Assembly: GCF_037975245.1 (NCBI RefSeq)
Contig: NC_092582.1
Location: 13,576,077 to 13,640,076 of the forward strand
Direction of reading: 5' to 3'
DNA length: 64,000 bases
Source: Apostichopus japonicus
Taxonomy: Eukaryota; Echinodermata; Holothuroidea; Aspidochirotida; Stichopodidae
Shown here: positions 26,792 to 39,718 of the stretch, one piece after another
How positions within the stretch are numbered: the first letter of the stretch is position 1
Layout of the letters: each line of letters opens with the position of its first letter
Notes under the pieces: model-generated
What the model was told of the DNA's origin: nothing
The model's input: only the letters and a program-made list of their open reading frames with translations
Databases searched by the model: none
Position numbers and translations under genes: made by a program

Positions 26792-28648
26792 TCGATTTTT
26801 CATATAGGCCTACGATATACGTATACGATATATAGTTATACCTATAGGCTATAGATATACCTGTACAATATATTTGTGTGTTCCTCGTCAAAGATGCGAA
26901 CAGCATTCAGTTCCTGTCATCATTAATGCATTTAGACGGGAGGTAGTATAGGACCTACCATTAAATTATAAAGTATATCTTGTCCCTAAGGGTTATGACG
27001 GGGGATTGATCTCTCAGATGGTTATTTTCAACTGTGATTCTTAATAACGAGTGCTGTATATTACTGAAACTTATATGCGACAAGTAGTTACAGGTGTGGG
27101 TTAAAAAAAAAAAAATACAATATCGACAGTTTTGATACAATTTAAGGATACCAAAAAAATACACTTGTGTAGGCTATAGCAATAGCAACACCGGAATAAC
27201 CAGCTGGTTTAATACATGATGCTGTTCATGAAATTGTCTAGAAAAATATAAACAAAGAAAGAAAGGTTTTTTTTTTTGGATAGATTTTTTTGGTGGTTTT
27301 ATATACTTTTCGACCTCCGTTTAACCGCTAGTAATTGCAGACGTTGTTATCTGTTTTATATATATATATCTATTAAAACGTATGAAATAATAGTCTGACA
27401 TCTTTTAAGATACTTTAAAATATGTAATTCCGGAAGAATTCCAACCAGTGACAGAGTCCCCAATCACCGGTCAAGGCACGCGCAAAGACGTAGCGCGCGA
27501 CTTAGACACTTCAGTTTTAATTTTTTTTTTAAATGTTAATTTGGCTACAAAATGTCTTCTTCAACCTCTATAGGCCTATTTGTCCCGAGTTCTGAGCGCT
27601 TTAAGTTTCCTAAATCGGTTTATTGGCTGTATTTCGACACCGTGAAAGCCATTATGACCCTTGTCAATCAACTGTTGCTAAATTGGGTAATTCTTAACGA
27701 CCTGTTGATCTTACAACATATATAGGCCTATATTATATATAAGAAACTTGGCATATATAAATAGATTTTTATAGTAACATTAGTCTGTGTGGTATTTTAC
27801 TGTGCTACTGACAGTAGCTGTGAGAGACGATGGAGCCGAGGATAGGAGGGGGGGGGCGGGGGTGTGGCATACCCTCCTTCTCCCCGGTTTTGTGACAAAG
27901 CTCAAAATTGCCCCTTTTCATAAATATGCAGTACCCTTAAATTAAAAATTGTCCCCCATTTTATTCAAAGATGCCCTTTTTATTGCGAAATTAATTAAAT
28001 ACTAAGAAACTTGTAACTGAAATGTTCACATTCGCAGAAAGGTTCGATTTTTGTTGGAAAGCGTTGAGGTAACTTTGTGTTTTGTTCCCTCAAATCAAAG
28101 TCACATGCCATAGTTTTCTTTAAGTTTGTGCCCCCTGTCCCACCAGATTGAACCTTCCATCGCCCCTGCTGTACATTTTGTATGTCCATCTTGACACAGT
28201 TAGCATACATAGACTACTATGCATGAAATCCTCAAAAAAAAAACCAACTGTGATCATAAGTTCATTTACATTTACAAGTTAATATAAAGTTACTATCGTG
28301 CCAACCCATGATCAATAACGTCATTTGCATGACCAAAACAGTTGTCAAAAAGATTATTTTTTAATTTTTTATGGCAGGAACTTTGAAAACAACAACAACA
28401 ACAATAAAAACCTTTCCGATACTCCGATAGTCAAGTTAAAGAAACTATTATTCCTTGCACAGAGATAAGACATTGGTGCACAATCAAGCAGTACAACCAT
28501 AAACAAAATTATGATGTAACTTACGACTCTTTGATCTTTTAAACTCCACCAAAGTTTATATTTCACAAATTGTTCATTAAAGAAAGACTTATTATAAAGT
28601 GCAAATGTAAGGGGTGGAAAAAATAAATGAAAAAAGGGTAAATCTTAC

Positions 28649-29160
28649 CTGATTTTAATACCGTACGTTGGTTTGGTATTGTCAACTAGTGATGGTGCTG
28701 TGTAAAATCCATCCCCTTGATTACCCGTGTGGTGTAAACCATTGGACAAGGTTAAACGAAGAACTCCCAGAGGTAACGACGACTTATGACATCTGTTCGG
28801 ACAGTTATAGTTCCAAGTTCCTGTTTGCAGCAACGGCGAAATAATCCCCTCTGTATACACTACCAGGGTTAAATCAAGTCTCCCTTATATAACTTAAAAT
28901 ATTTACCTGTTAGTAGGAGTTAGTGACTTCTCCATCATCTATTCAACCTCCAAAGTAAAATGCTGGAGCTTTTGATGTGAACCTGACCGTGTTTCCGGAT
29001 GGAATTGAGTAAAATCTCTAAATCCGTTGGGTTTCCTTATCACGTTTTCTGTAATATCTCGTAATCCAATCAGTGAAAAGTTGTTCCCTTGTTGTGCTGT
29101 CGTGTTCTACCGCCGCCGCCGCACATAGAGTTGTATAGAATTGAACGATGAACACAGGTA
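28649..29160 (-). other. Candidate 5' non-coding exon of the EGF-repeat gene
   Basis: On the minus strand, unique low-repeat sequence ends in a good donor (AAAATCAG|GTAAGATT, last exon base 28649). It includes a short GCC-repeat stretch near 29112. Splicing to the acceptor at 10056 would put a stop codon shortly before the signal-peptide ATG, so it would act as 5'UTR with a short upstream reading frame. The upper boundary is not defined; I took the end of the composition-balanced stretch. A second donor-like site (AACAG|GTAAAT) near 28908 gives an alternative. It may also be part of an unrelated gene. Confidence 0.3.
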
Positions 29161-32100
29161 GGTTGGTCATAAAGCAAGACAATAGAACGCCCTCTCTTCA
29201 ACGAAATAAACCGCCTGTTGGCAATCATATTTACACCTCATGGTGGGTTTAATATCCCCATCTGTGAGCTGTCAGAAATCAAATCAAATAGTAACGTTAA
29301 AAAATCTCTTATTTTTTTTTTATTGAACAACTGTTACTTGAGATGAAATGTAGGTTATGATGATTTAGACTTGTTTGCTTCAATTTAGGCCAAGTAATGG
29401 GAAAGATGAAATGACTGGAATTGATACGAAAATAACCTTGCACGAACTGACGGACCTATACGTGCAGCCAGTAGGTATGTAGAATTAAGAATGGACAAAG
29501 AAAGGGGAGGGGACGGGGTTAATCTATGGCGGGTGGGGATTAATCAGCGTAGATATTCACCGTTATATGTACGGTGAACGACGTCAATTGTATGATTCAT
29601 GTTCATGGATATTCATGATTTTTCATGGATATGCATATAGGGCTGGATAAAAAGATGACAGTATATTGAAGGAAGGGGTCAGGTTGTTCGGTCAGAATAC
29701 CTTGTATTTTTTTTTTTATACTTTTAAGTAAAAGAAGGTCAATAGATCGTTTACATGGTTCTAGTTTCCCTGTACCTTAACGGTTGCGTTTGCAGTTTAA
29801 TTTCTTTTTTTTTCAAGTAATATTCGAACAGAATTAATTTGTTGGAAAAAAATTTGTTCCCCTTTCAACGCCAGTACTAACGCATGGTTCCATTGACCGT
29901 ATAACATCCATTCATTCACACCCACACATAACTTACATATAATGAGTATAACCTTGTCTAGTTTCCATAGATGGATAGGGAGGAAGTGGTTATTTACAAT
30001 CACTATTTATTGGTTACTATAAACTGGCTAATTCTGCTGCGGATAGAAAGACTTCATGCAAAATAGAAGAAAATAAAAAAGATTTATACCTTACGAGATG
30101 ATTGTTATAAGGTTGTTATGACTGATGGCAACATGCAGGTAAACCACTTTCTATATGTGATTTCTCGGAAATATTTCCAAACGTGAGATTCCAAATTGAT
30201 CAAATTAACACACTAGTTTTTCTTTACCAAATTGATGTTAAATTAGCAAGTAATTAGCTATTCCATTCGATTAACAACTTATTTTTTAATTTATTGTTTT
30301 TAATGTTTCATCTTTCTAGTATTGATCAAAGCCCAACTTATTTTTCCTTCACATTATGAATTGAAAACTTTGACAAGTCAAGCGTATATAACGCGACCTT
30401 CATTGTTCTTGAGATAGATTTTAATATCGAATAGCATTGAAATAGATAAAGGAATCTGCCTTAATTAACATCCCGGATTTATCCGATCTTCCTTGCCGGG
30501 GCAATACCGGACATCGAAACTGTTATAGTCGGAACTGTCTCCCTTGTGTAGTAACTTCGAAACTTAAAGGGATGAACCCAATATAGCACTTGTGTTGAAA
30601 TCCAAGTTGCCATAGCAACGGTCGTGCAGTACAGAATTCATGAAGGGATGGGGTGTAAATTATTAAAATTTCGTTAAACTGCAGTCCAAAATCAATTGTT
30701 CATGAAAGGTGTTTGCGATGAAATATTCAACGCAGTGAACTAGTTTTTTTTTCTAGTTTTCCTTTCTTTCTTACAGCTTCGGAATATCAATTTGCATTGT
30801 TGGCGTTCCATGAGAATATGATAATCTTGATGCTTACTGGCTTATATGGTGAGTTATAGCTGTCTTCGCAATTTTGGAAACCTTCAAGCGAGGCTTCTTT
30901 TCGATCAGTTTATAGTTCCCTTTAAACCCTGCAGGCAATCCAAGTTCAGGGCCATGGGACAGAATTACCCAAGAAGAAATCCCGAACTTGACCGTTCATC
31001 ATTACCCCACGTGCCTGCCATTCGTTCTAATACACCTGCTGTTTCAATTCAAAATTATACGGCATGCGGCCGTATATTACCTGATAGCACGCAAGTTGTT
31101 TAGAATTCAGTATTGCATCAGTAACGTGATATACAAACGAAAATGTAATAGTTTTGATGTTGTGAAGGGGGGGGGGGGGCAGGGGCACGGCAGGAAAACC
31201 TTCAAACCCTTCATAAACCAGAAGTTCCCCATTTTTATAATGACAATAATTATTGTCTAATTTTGTAATTAAAAAGTGTCCTTTAATTTGTTGTTTAGAA
31301 CAAGCCCCTTTATTAAGAAATTACAACAAAAAACGTGGCTAGAAAGTACTATTGGGTTGTAAAATTAAACCAAACTATAGTGATTGAAATGTGCCGTTTT
31401 AATTAAAAACAGAAGATGCATATACCGGTATAGGTTCCATTTTGTCAGGGTGTGTTTTTATGTGATTTTGTGGTTTTTTCCACCTTCAAATCAAAGTCAC
31501 GTGTCCCAGGCTGCCCTTTGAAGTTTCTACTACCTCGATGACTCTTGTTACTTCTCTCGGTCGATGATCCTAAATTTCTGGGTCAAATTCAAAGAAACTA
31601 TAATTAGTTTTTTGTGTCTACTATGATTCAGGCCCGGAATAATGTTCAATATTCTATTATTCTAAAAAAAGAAAAGAGGGAACATGTACCAATCTTACAA
31701 ATTGAATTATGATCTCAGTTCAACTCAATATGTCACTTTTGATTTACTTCACGTATACGTTATTGTTCTATCACACCCTGACATTAATGAAATACATGTA
31801 TGTTATATGTTGATATTTCATGCTTATAAGTTTTAAGTGGCTAGCAATTAAATGATATTGTGGGAGGGACCCCTTCTATTATTTCAGTTTCCACTACCAG
31901 GATTCGTTACCGTCTGTAGTTGGTGTCTGTACCTGTCTCGTCCCTCGTTACCTATATACGTGCAAGTGTCTGGATTTGAAAGTACGTTAAGTTAGCCATG
32001 AATAATATCTAGCTTATTGCTGATGTCTGGCATTATGTTCTATCGATATAAAGAACCATTCAAGCGGTATTTTACGTTTTCATCCTTCCCTAGAAAGAAA

Positions 32101-32347
32101 TTTGTTTCCTCCCTCATTATCACCTTTGTCAGTTTCTGTTCCTATTTCTATGTCTGTTTCTTCTTCTATCTCCATCTCGCTATTTCTCTATCACTGTTTC
32201 GTTATCTATTCTATTTTGTTTTTACTTCTCTACATAAAGTCCCTTCTTGTTTGTACGTGCATTTGCTGTTCGTCCATGCAAAGGCTGTTCTTCATAGTTC
32301 AGACTGAAACCAGACTCTAAACACTTAGAAACGGAGTCGCGCTGGAC

Positions 32348-32847
32348 TCGTCCTGCTGGTATAGTCTGTATATGAACTTGCATAGAGCAGGACCCACAGT
32401 GCTGAGATTCCGACAGGACTCGTCCTGCTCTGTAGTCTGTATACATGAACTTGCATAGAACAGGATCCACAGTGCTGAGATTCTAACAGAGCTCGTCCTG
32501 CTCTGTGTAGTCTGTTGAACTTGCATGGAGCAGGACCCACTTTGCAGAGATTCCGACAGGACTTGTCCTGCTCTGTGTAGTCTGTATATATGAACTTGCA
32601 TGGAGCAGGACCAACATTGCAGAGAATCCGACGGGACTCGTCCTGCTCTGCAGTCTGTATGAACTTGCATAGAGCAGGACAAACAGTACTGAGATTCCCA
32701 CAGGACTCGTCCTGCTCTGTAGCATGTATATGGATTGTATGAAGCAGGACCAACATTGCAGAGAATCCGACAGGTTTCGTCCTGCGCTGTAGTTATATAT
32801 ACATGAACTTGCATAGAGCAGGACAAACAGTACTGAGATGCCGTCAG
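32348..32847. repeat. Minisatellite: seven units of 69-75 bp with an internal inverted repeat
   Basis: Units begin TCGTCCTGCT (with small variants) at 32348, 32420, 32493, 32563, 32638, 32707 and 32777. Most contain GTCCTGCTCT and, about 20-30 bp later, AGAGCAGGAC, exact reverse complements, so each unit can fold into a 10-bp hairpin. Unit-to-unit differences are mostly substitutions and 1-6 bp length changes. The minus strand stays open in several frames because the unit lacks stops, but no protein is implied. Confidence 0.9.
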
Positions 32848-34142
32848 TTGTACGAACATTAAGTACAAATGTCGGTTGAAATGTTCGACAATGTATTTAG
32901 ATGAATTTCAAAGGCGATATGAAATTTTGAAATTTGAGATTTACTCAGTGTAACCGATTTGATTAAATAAAAAATTGGTAAACTTTACATAAATGTAGAT
33001 CATCACAAGATTAGTTGAATGCATCTGTGCTAAGAACTGGCGGATGTTCATTGGATTTTGTGTCAGTCATGTATATCAAAATATAGATAATATTCTAAAA
33101 AATAATGATTTCTCTCCAAGCAGTTACTATTTTCTTGTTTGTGCTGTAAGTGCGTGTGATTTTTATTTTTGCTAATTTTTTTATTATTATTTATTGGGAG
33201 GGGGGGCGGGGAGTGTTTGCCACAGAAGTAAAAATCATCTGAAGTCAAATTGATTCACAGCGAGACCTAGAATATCTTGGAAACTTTTTAAAGTCATATT
33301 CTGGTCACTAGCCACCATTTTAAAATAATTTCAATTCATAAATAAGATGAGTTCGGTAGTTCAAAATTCTGTTCAATTCAAGTGGAAACGCGAGAATGCT
33401 GCATGCCTTACAATTCTATATGTTTGTCGTGCTTTCTATACTATTCAGTTTCTATCACTAAATATCACCGAACTGGAAGAGTAAATCGGATTTCCCAGGA
33501 AATCCCTGCCCCCAACATCACCTCAAACAGAGGTCAAAAGAAGGACACGGTTGTCCTTGTTAAGCTATTTTTAATCTAAGTTAAGTATAGCATAATCCTG
33601 GTTTGACTCTGTATCTATGATTACAGTGATGGCTACATGAATTCAACGGGTCTTGTATCTCCATAAACTGTTGTCGTTCTGTTTTTTCCTCTTACTGCGG
33701 AAACACGAACCATTGTGGAAGGATATCTATACTGTAATTTTGACGCCAAAGGCTGACAACATATAACACTTATTAATTAAATAAAAGTGTTATCTTTCAG
33801 ACGCAAACATCCGATCATATTATTAGTCTATAGACCAAGTTTTTCTTTCCTATAATGCATTGCATCCTCCTTGGTGGTAACCTGTAAATTAAACATCCTA
33901 TATTTCATAGAAAAAATAACATGATGATTTCTCCTATTTGTATAAAATGTACAATTTGATAATCCGGAAATGTAATTTGTACACTTGGACAATGGGATAG
34001 ATAACCTAATTCATCCATCTCAAAACCGTTATATGGAAAGTGCAATAGATGTGTTGATGTTCTAAGATATAATATGAATTGCCGCCATGAGATTGTTATA
34101 AACTCTCGAAATCATTTGTGAATCCTAAGGCCGGATCTCGAA

Positions 34143-34145
<3 letters not shown>

Positions 34146-34222
<77 letters not shown>
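34146..34222. repeat. (TA)n microsatellite
   Basis: Uninterrupted TA dinucleotide of about 77 bp lies in intergenic DNA. Confidence 0.95.
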
Positions 34223-34226
<4 letters not shown>

Positions 34227-35760
34227 AGTCGCAACTGAAAGTGTATGGGCCATGAGAAGGCAGTGAGGCAAAACTAAGCCGACGACGATGATTCCGTGAG
34301 CTTCAAGTGTGCCCTAGACGAAAAATCATCGTCTGAGTCGTCGCTTGAATTATTTTTAAAGAACAGTCACCCAGGAAAGAACCTGGGCACGAAAACCAAC
34401 TAGCGAACGACTGATCCGCTCTCAACTTTTTCTTTTCTTAAAAAGTATAAAGCTACATTTATTGTCTCGTCCTCTTGTTATCCTCTTTTCACGGGTATGG
34501 ATAATTGTCAGGTAACTAAAAGTGTCATAATTCGTACCACCCCAATCCCCACCCCGCTGCCCCCTCCCCCAAAAAACCCCCCAAATGTATACTGAGGTGA
34601 TGGCTGGTGTGCATGTGTATGTATGGAATGTTGGTTATTTAAGGATATATCAATAATGTTAACATTCAGGGAGTTTGTACTTGGTAGGTCGATCACCCAT
34701 ATCAATTAAAGAAACCTATTGTTTTTGGTGAAGGTCAAAACTCATTTGGGGTCAATACAGTATATAGTTGTCAGTAGGCTGCATACCAGTACTGAAAAAT
34801 AGACGATTAAGACCAACAAGATTAGTATTGGTTAGGGTTTTGTTATAATGGAATGCTCAGTTCCACTTAAAGTGATATAACCAAACAGATAGTTCAGTAC
34901 ATGTGGTAACCCAGGATATATTCACGGGAACACAGAAGGGGTGTGAACGTGTGAGCTTATGCAGTGTTTTAACATGTTTTCTGACCTAGGGTATAGGTTT
35001 ATTGTTGATAAATTACATGTTATGAAACGATTTGTTTTATTTGTTTATTACGTGTGTTCATCTCTGCAAGAGAAGCACCCACAGAATGTTGGACAAGCAA
35101 ATAAATACTGACCTATACAAAAACATGTAAACAATCCAACAGTTGACCTTTCATTGTTGACCCTGTTTACATGTTTTTACAATTTCAAACACATTGGCAC
35201 CTACACACTGGGATGATAATACAGTGTTATTTTAATGGGAAGCGCTGTTTCTTCATTACAGATAAAACGCTTCTAAATCCTCAAGGGAAGAGTGATTCTA
35301 TTTGAAAATATGTTGTAGTACTTTGGGGGAAATAATAGATTTTTAAGGGGGAACTATAACACTTCCCCTTAACTGACATTTTGTACTTAAAAAACGTTAT
35401 AGGGTGAAAAGTTTAAACCATGCACAACTTATATCTCTGATCAACTGTCTACCATTGAAATAACCACAGCAGCCTTTTTGAGGAATATTCTGGAGTATAT
35501 ATACTGCAGCGATGTTCGTAGACATAAACGTTACCAAAAGAAGAATCTATCGCCATATATATATATTTTTTTTCTCCTTAGGGATAATTTTTTATGATGT
35601 TTCCACCTTATGGGGCAATTATCTCTTTCGGGTTCCGGCTTTAGGAATCACAAATGATTTCGAGTTGGTAAGCATCATGTTTGATCTCTAGAGTAAGGCA
35701 AATATGTCACCAAAACAGAACTAGTATTGTTCGATACAGGTGGCAATTGCCGACAGTGGA

Positions 35761-35876
35761 ATTACGAACTTCCTTACCGGTTCCGAACCTTTTGACATGC
35801 AATCAGCGTCCATAGCCTAGTCGATAGGGTGTCCGCATAAAAGCAGAAGGCCTGGGTTCGAATCCCGGTGGAGGCT
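35761..35876 (+). mobile_element. tRNA-like repeat, family 3, copy 2
   Basis: The 45-bp leader (TTCCTTACCGGTTCCGAACC and flanks) and the tRNA-like unit (35805-35876) match the copy at 18612-18725 in order and spacing. GCGTCCA pairs with TGGAGGC at 6 of 7 acceptor positions, and A-box-like and B-box motifs (GGTTCGAATCC) are present. The anticodon arm does not form a normal 5-bp stem and 7-nt loop. It is a repeat or tRNA pseudogene, not a functional tRNA. Confidence 0.65.
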
Positions 35877-38665
35877 GGAAGTTTTTACACTCTTCGCAAA
35901 CGACACAGTTTTGTGGTCTCAAACATAACATAAACATAATGTACGTACTTTCGTGCGCTGTTGCATCAGCGAAGTTATCAGATTTAGCAAACAATCTGGA
36001 AATGACATTAAAAATTGGACAAAAAATGTTGACCATGACGTCATCATGAAGATCATTTTTAAGGCTGGAGCATTGCAGACATTAAACATATATACTTTAA
36101 AGATTATTGTCTCGAGAATAAATTGAAGAACAAAGAACCTATTTACGATATATTCTACATATTTTGTTCTGTGTTGTAAAAATTATAACGAATAAACTCC
36201 TATGAAAACAGTACTTGAAGTTAAAGTGACTCAGTCGTTAACATCTATTTGATAGGATCAATTTTACAATTTTATATCAAATTAAAGATCATATACATTG
36301 CTCAAATTAGTTGACATCAGGGGTTCCCATTTAATTTTCTACAATGGGCAGAGAGACACATCGGTTAGAGCATGGAGGTAAAACACTTCCATAGTTAGAG
36401 AGAGAGAGAGAGAGAGAGAGGTGGGGATAAAGAGGTGATAGACACATGGCGACAAAATTTCACTTTTTCTAGATTAGGCAATGTGCGGCAGAGTATGGCG
36501 GTAGGGTCCTCAATTTAATGTCTAAAGGCCGAGTCGGCCGACATCTACAAAAATGTGGCCAGGTTTTTCTTTTCTTCGCTATAGTCGGATTACTATACTT
36601 CATACAGGGGGGCATATGGGCTGTATATGTAGTGCAGATCGCCTATTGAGAATCCCTATGGTATATTTTATTCAACCATTCTGAAGTTCGTGTGTCAACA
36701 TACATCGATTGTTTTCCCGAATTAATACAACACGTCTTCTGTGTATACACAAATTCGATGATAGGTTTATGTATTCAGATTAACAAAAATGCGACTCGAT
36801 CAGACACGGGTGATATTACTTTTTCTTTCGCGTTATCGCCTTGGAATGCATTGATTACCATCATCCACACAATAAAAGAGGGGTTTCGACAATTAATGGC
36901 GGTTGTACAGTTATGTCTGTGTTAATATTCCCAGTTTCCTTTGTGGATACTTACTAATAATTATTGCGTTCATTAACAAAAGTAACCTTTTACCATATTG
37001 ATATGTTTGATGACAGACGTAAATTTACTCAATATTTCTCGTCTTGTATAAAATGGTAATCTTTGACAATTAGATGAATAACCTGGTTTTGAATTTATAT
37101 TCTCCCATTTGTGTGATTTTTGTCCTTTAATATAGTGATGAAAGGTTGTCAAGTGGCGGAGAGGATCTCGGTTACCCGCTGATGTCAGTGATTTAACGCC
37201 AGTCGCATTATCGATTGAGGTCAACTTAAGGTCATTCGGCTTAAAATGCCCCAGTGTATCCCGTTCTATGCCATACATTTTTGCTCTTTTCCAAAGAAAG
37301 AAAAGAGTACCAGTGAAGTTAAACGAGAAGACCGGAACATAGCTATCTCCTTCACCCTCGAAACGTTCCTGTTTTCATCGAAGAAATAAGTCTTGTGCAA
37401 GGTTTTTACGGTAGCAAAAAAAAACAGAGGTGGCCTATTCCACTATTTGCTTAGGGGTTTTGTTTTGCGGGTCTATAAAAAGAGTAAAACTCAATTACGA
37501 CCGAATCTAATTTGATACAAAATCTGCTCATGGAATTATAGAATGCTATTAAATTAATCAAAATACACAATTCCATGACGATTTAAGCTAAACATAAAAC
37601 TTAATGTTAAATTATTTAGAACAAGAATATGGAAGCCCCACCTCCATTAACATTGACTGTGCAAAACACGTTGGGCGCTGCAATAAAACCCAAAGACGAA
37701 TTGCTAAGGTCTCAAATTTTGGATGTCTTTAAAATAATATATACATATCGAAGGTTTACTTAACTTGTATTACATAATAAAACGTCTCCTTTTAGGCATT
37801 TGCGTTACAAAATCGAGTAAAGTTAGTTAACAGTTTGTAGCATGCTTTGCGTACTAGCCGATGCAATTGCGTACAATTGAATCAATAGGGAACAGAAAGA
37901 TTTCTGAAAACTGTAAATAGTACAAGGCCTATGTCATTGGAGACTGGAATTTACGAGCCTAAATTCCGCTTAACTGTTTCATCAACAGAAAGTGAAATTA
38001 CTCTTCTGACGTAGTTTTAGAGGAGGGAGTATGGATTCTTCTATTGAAGGGTTGGAATCTTAATTTGAAAAGAAATATCCCCGATTGATGAACGGATTGT
38101 TATCCTTGTACTGAGTAATTGATTCGGCGATTAGGGACTAAAATTGTTAAGTAGTCTTCTTCTTTGAATGAAAATATACAACGTTTAACAGTGTTTATGA
38201 CGACTTAAAAGTACTCAGTGGTTGACGCGAGAGATTTATCTATCATTTAAAGAAAGGAGGAAACTAATTTGATGGATAAACAGCATAGTTATGATAAAAG
38301 AAAGAATAGCCACAGTAATTGTACAGCAGGTGGAACACTTTTGAATGAAAATTTCTATAGAGTGAAAGTAAAATGCGCGTTTCAAAAGAGCGCCATCGAT
38401 ATTACATATACGTCTTCTTTCCGTTTACCGCAGTAAGGTTGTACCAAATTCTGGGAGAAACAACTCACTCTCTCGCCCCGTAATGATAATTTTAATTGGA
38501 AACAAGGCAGCCCTATTGTTGATATGAAAAGATCGATGATAACCGGCACATTTTGACTGAAAGATGAAAACCTTTCCAGATGTGTCGTACTACAGTGGGG
38601 TATTTTAATGTACCGTTGACTGACACGATTCTCCCTATAGTCCCGCACCGCCGTTTTTAGTTATA

Positions 38666-38693
38666 CCATGGAGGCCTGTTTTTACCTCCATGG
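38666..38693. repeat. Hairpin with 9-bp perfect arms
   Basis: CCATGGAGG at 38666-38674 and CCTCCATGG at 38685-38693 are reverse complements around a 10-nt pyrimidine-rich loop. Confidence 0.65.
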
Positions 38694-39490
38694 TTATACC
38701 ATGCTTCTCATACTTACGGATGCCGCCTCACTCCATGTTGTTGACTTACTTATGGTTATCATTGGAAATGATGTTATTGTACAATCATTAGCTGTTTTGA
38801 GCCAATGATTAAATTTAGCGTCGTTGTCAAAATTAACGTTGATTTCTGTATTATATATGTACTCAGCATTCTCTGTATTGATTAATGTGTGGCTGTATCA
38901 TGTTTACTAACATAGATACCTTTACTGGCAAGTTGAGTTTCATCCGGTTTATGTAATGTTCACTAAAGATGTCGTACCACAATTAATAACTCCATTGACT
39001 TACACACTAAATTTGCAACTTTCCAAGGTCGTTATTGCATTTATTGAAGTTTTCAACTGACATGTCCTACCAAGCATAGGCCATAGTATAACTGATGGTT
39101 TGAGCTATCTGAACCACCTTAGACTTTTTGCCACCAAGACAGTTTATATTTCAAACTAAAAGATGTTACAGTTCAGCATAATACTCCCCAACCCTTCTGC
39201 CAGCCCTAGCTGCGGAATATCTCTGTTTCACCCAGGATTTTCTAAAATGCCTTGAATCACCTTCCGTGACCCTCCTGAACTGAGGCCCATGAGTAGTTCA
39301 TCCTCTTCAAGATCCAATTGGAATTTTATGTGATAATCGAGAGAAAAAAATGCCCCCAAGTTAAGTCACTGCAATAGGTTCTTCAAGGATAGAAGTACAC
39401 TGTGTACTCTGCTTTTGCTACGGTATACGTAAAGTTACTTTCAATAAGGGCGCTATTCACAAATGAGACAATTAATTGTATCCAATATTG

Positions 39491-39718
39491 TGGGATGTTA
39501 GCTCAGTGGTTAACACCGGTGCCCCGTTCGAGTCACTCCAAGAATAATGTATGTCGTCCAGTTACAGAGTTGTTGACAATTGACAATTCATAATCATGGA
39601 CGCTAAATATGAATGTAAGGGACTGACTTCGGTCAGCTTGCGGCTTTGATAAGCCAACGAGGCTTCTTCGCGAGTTCCTGCTTGCAGGAGGATCTAAAAT
39701 ACATACATTTACATACAG
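39491..39718 (+). mobile_element. SINE family 1, copy 2
   Basis: The tRNA-like head (TTAGCTCAGTGGTTAAC), body and ACATACAT tail match the other family 1 copies. Relative to the copy at 53376 it lacks about 20 bp between the A and B boxes (the TCAATAATAAGGTCC segment), so its internal promoter spacing is altered. Confidence 0.85.

Noticed and set aside
32317-32868. 183-residue and 143-residue minus-strand reading frames
   Set aside because: They come from the 70-bp minisatellite, which is open in more than one frame. No start context, splice site or domain supports a protein.
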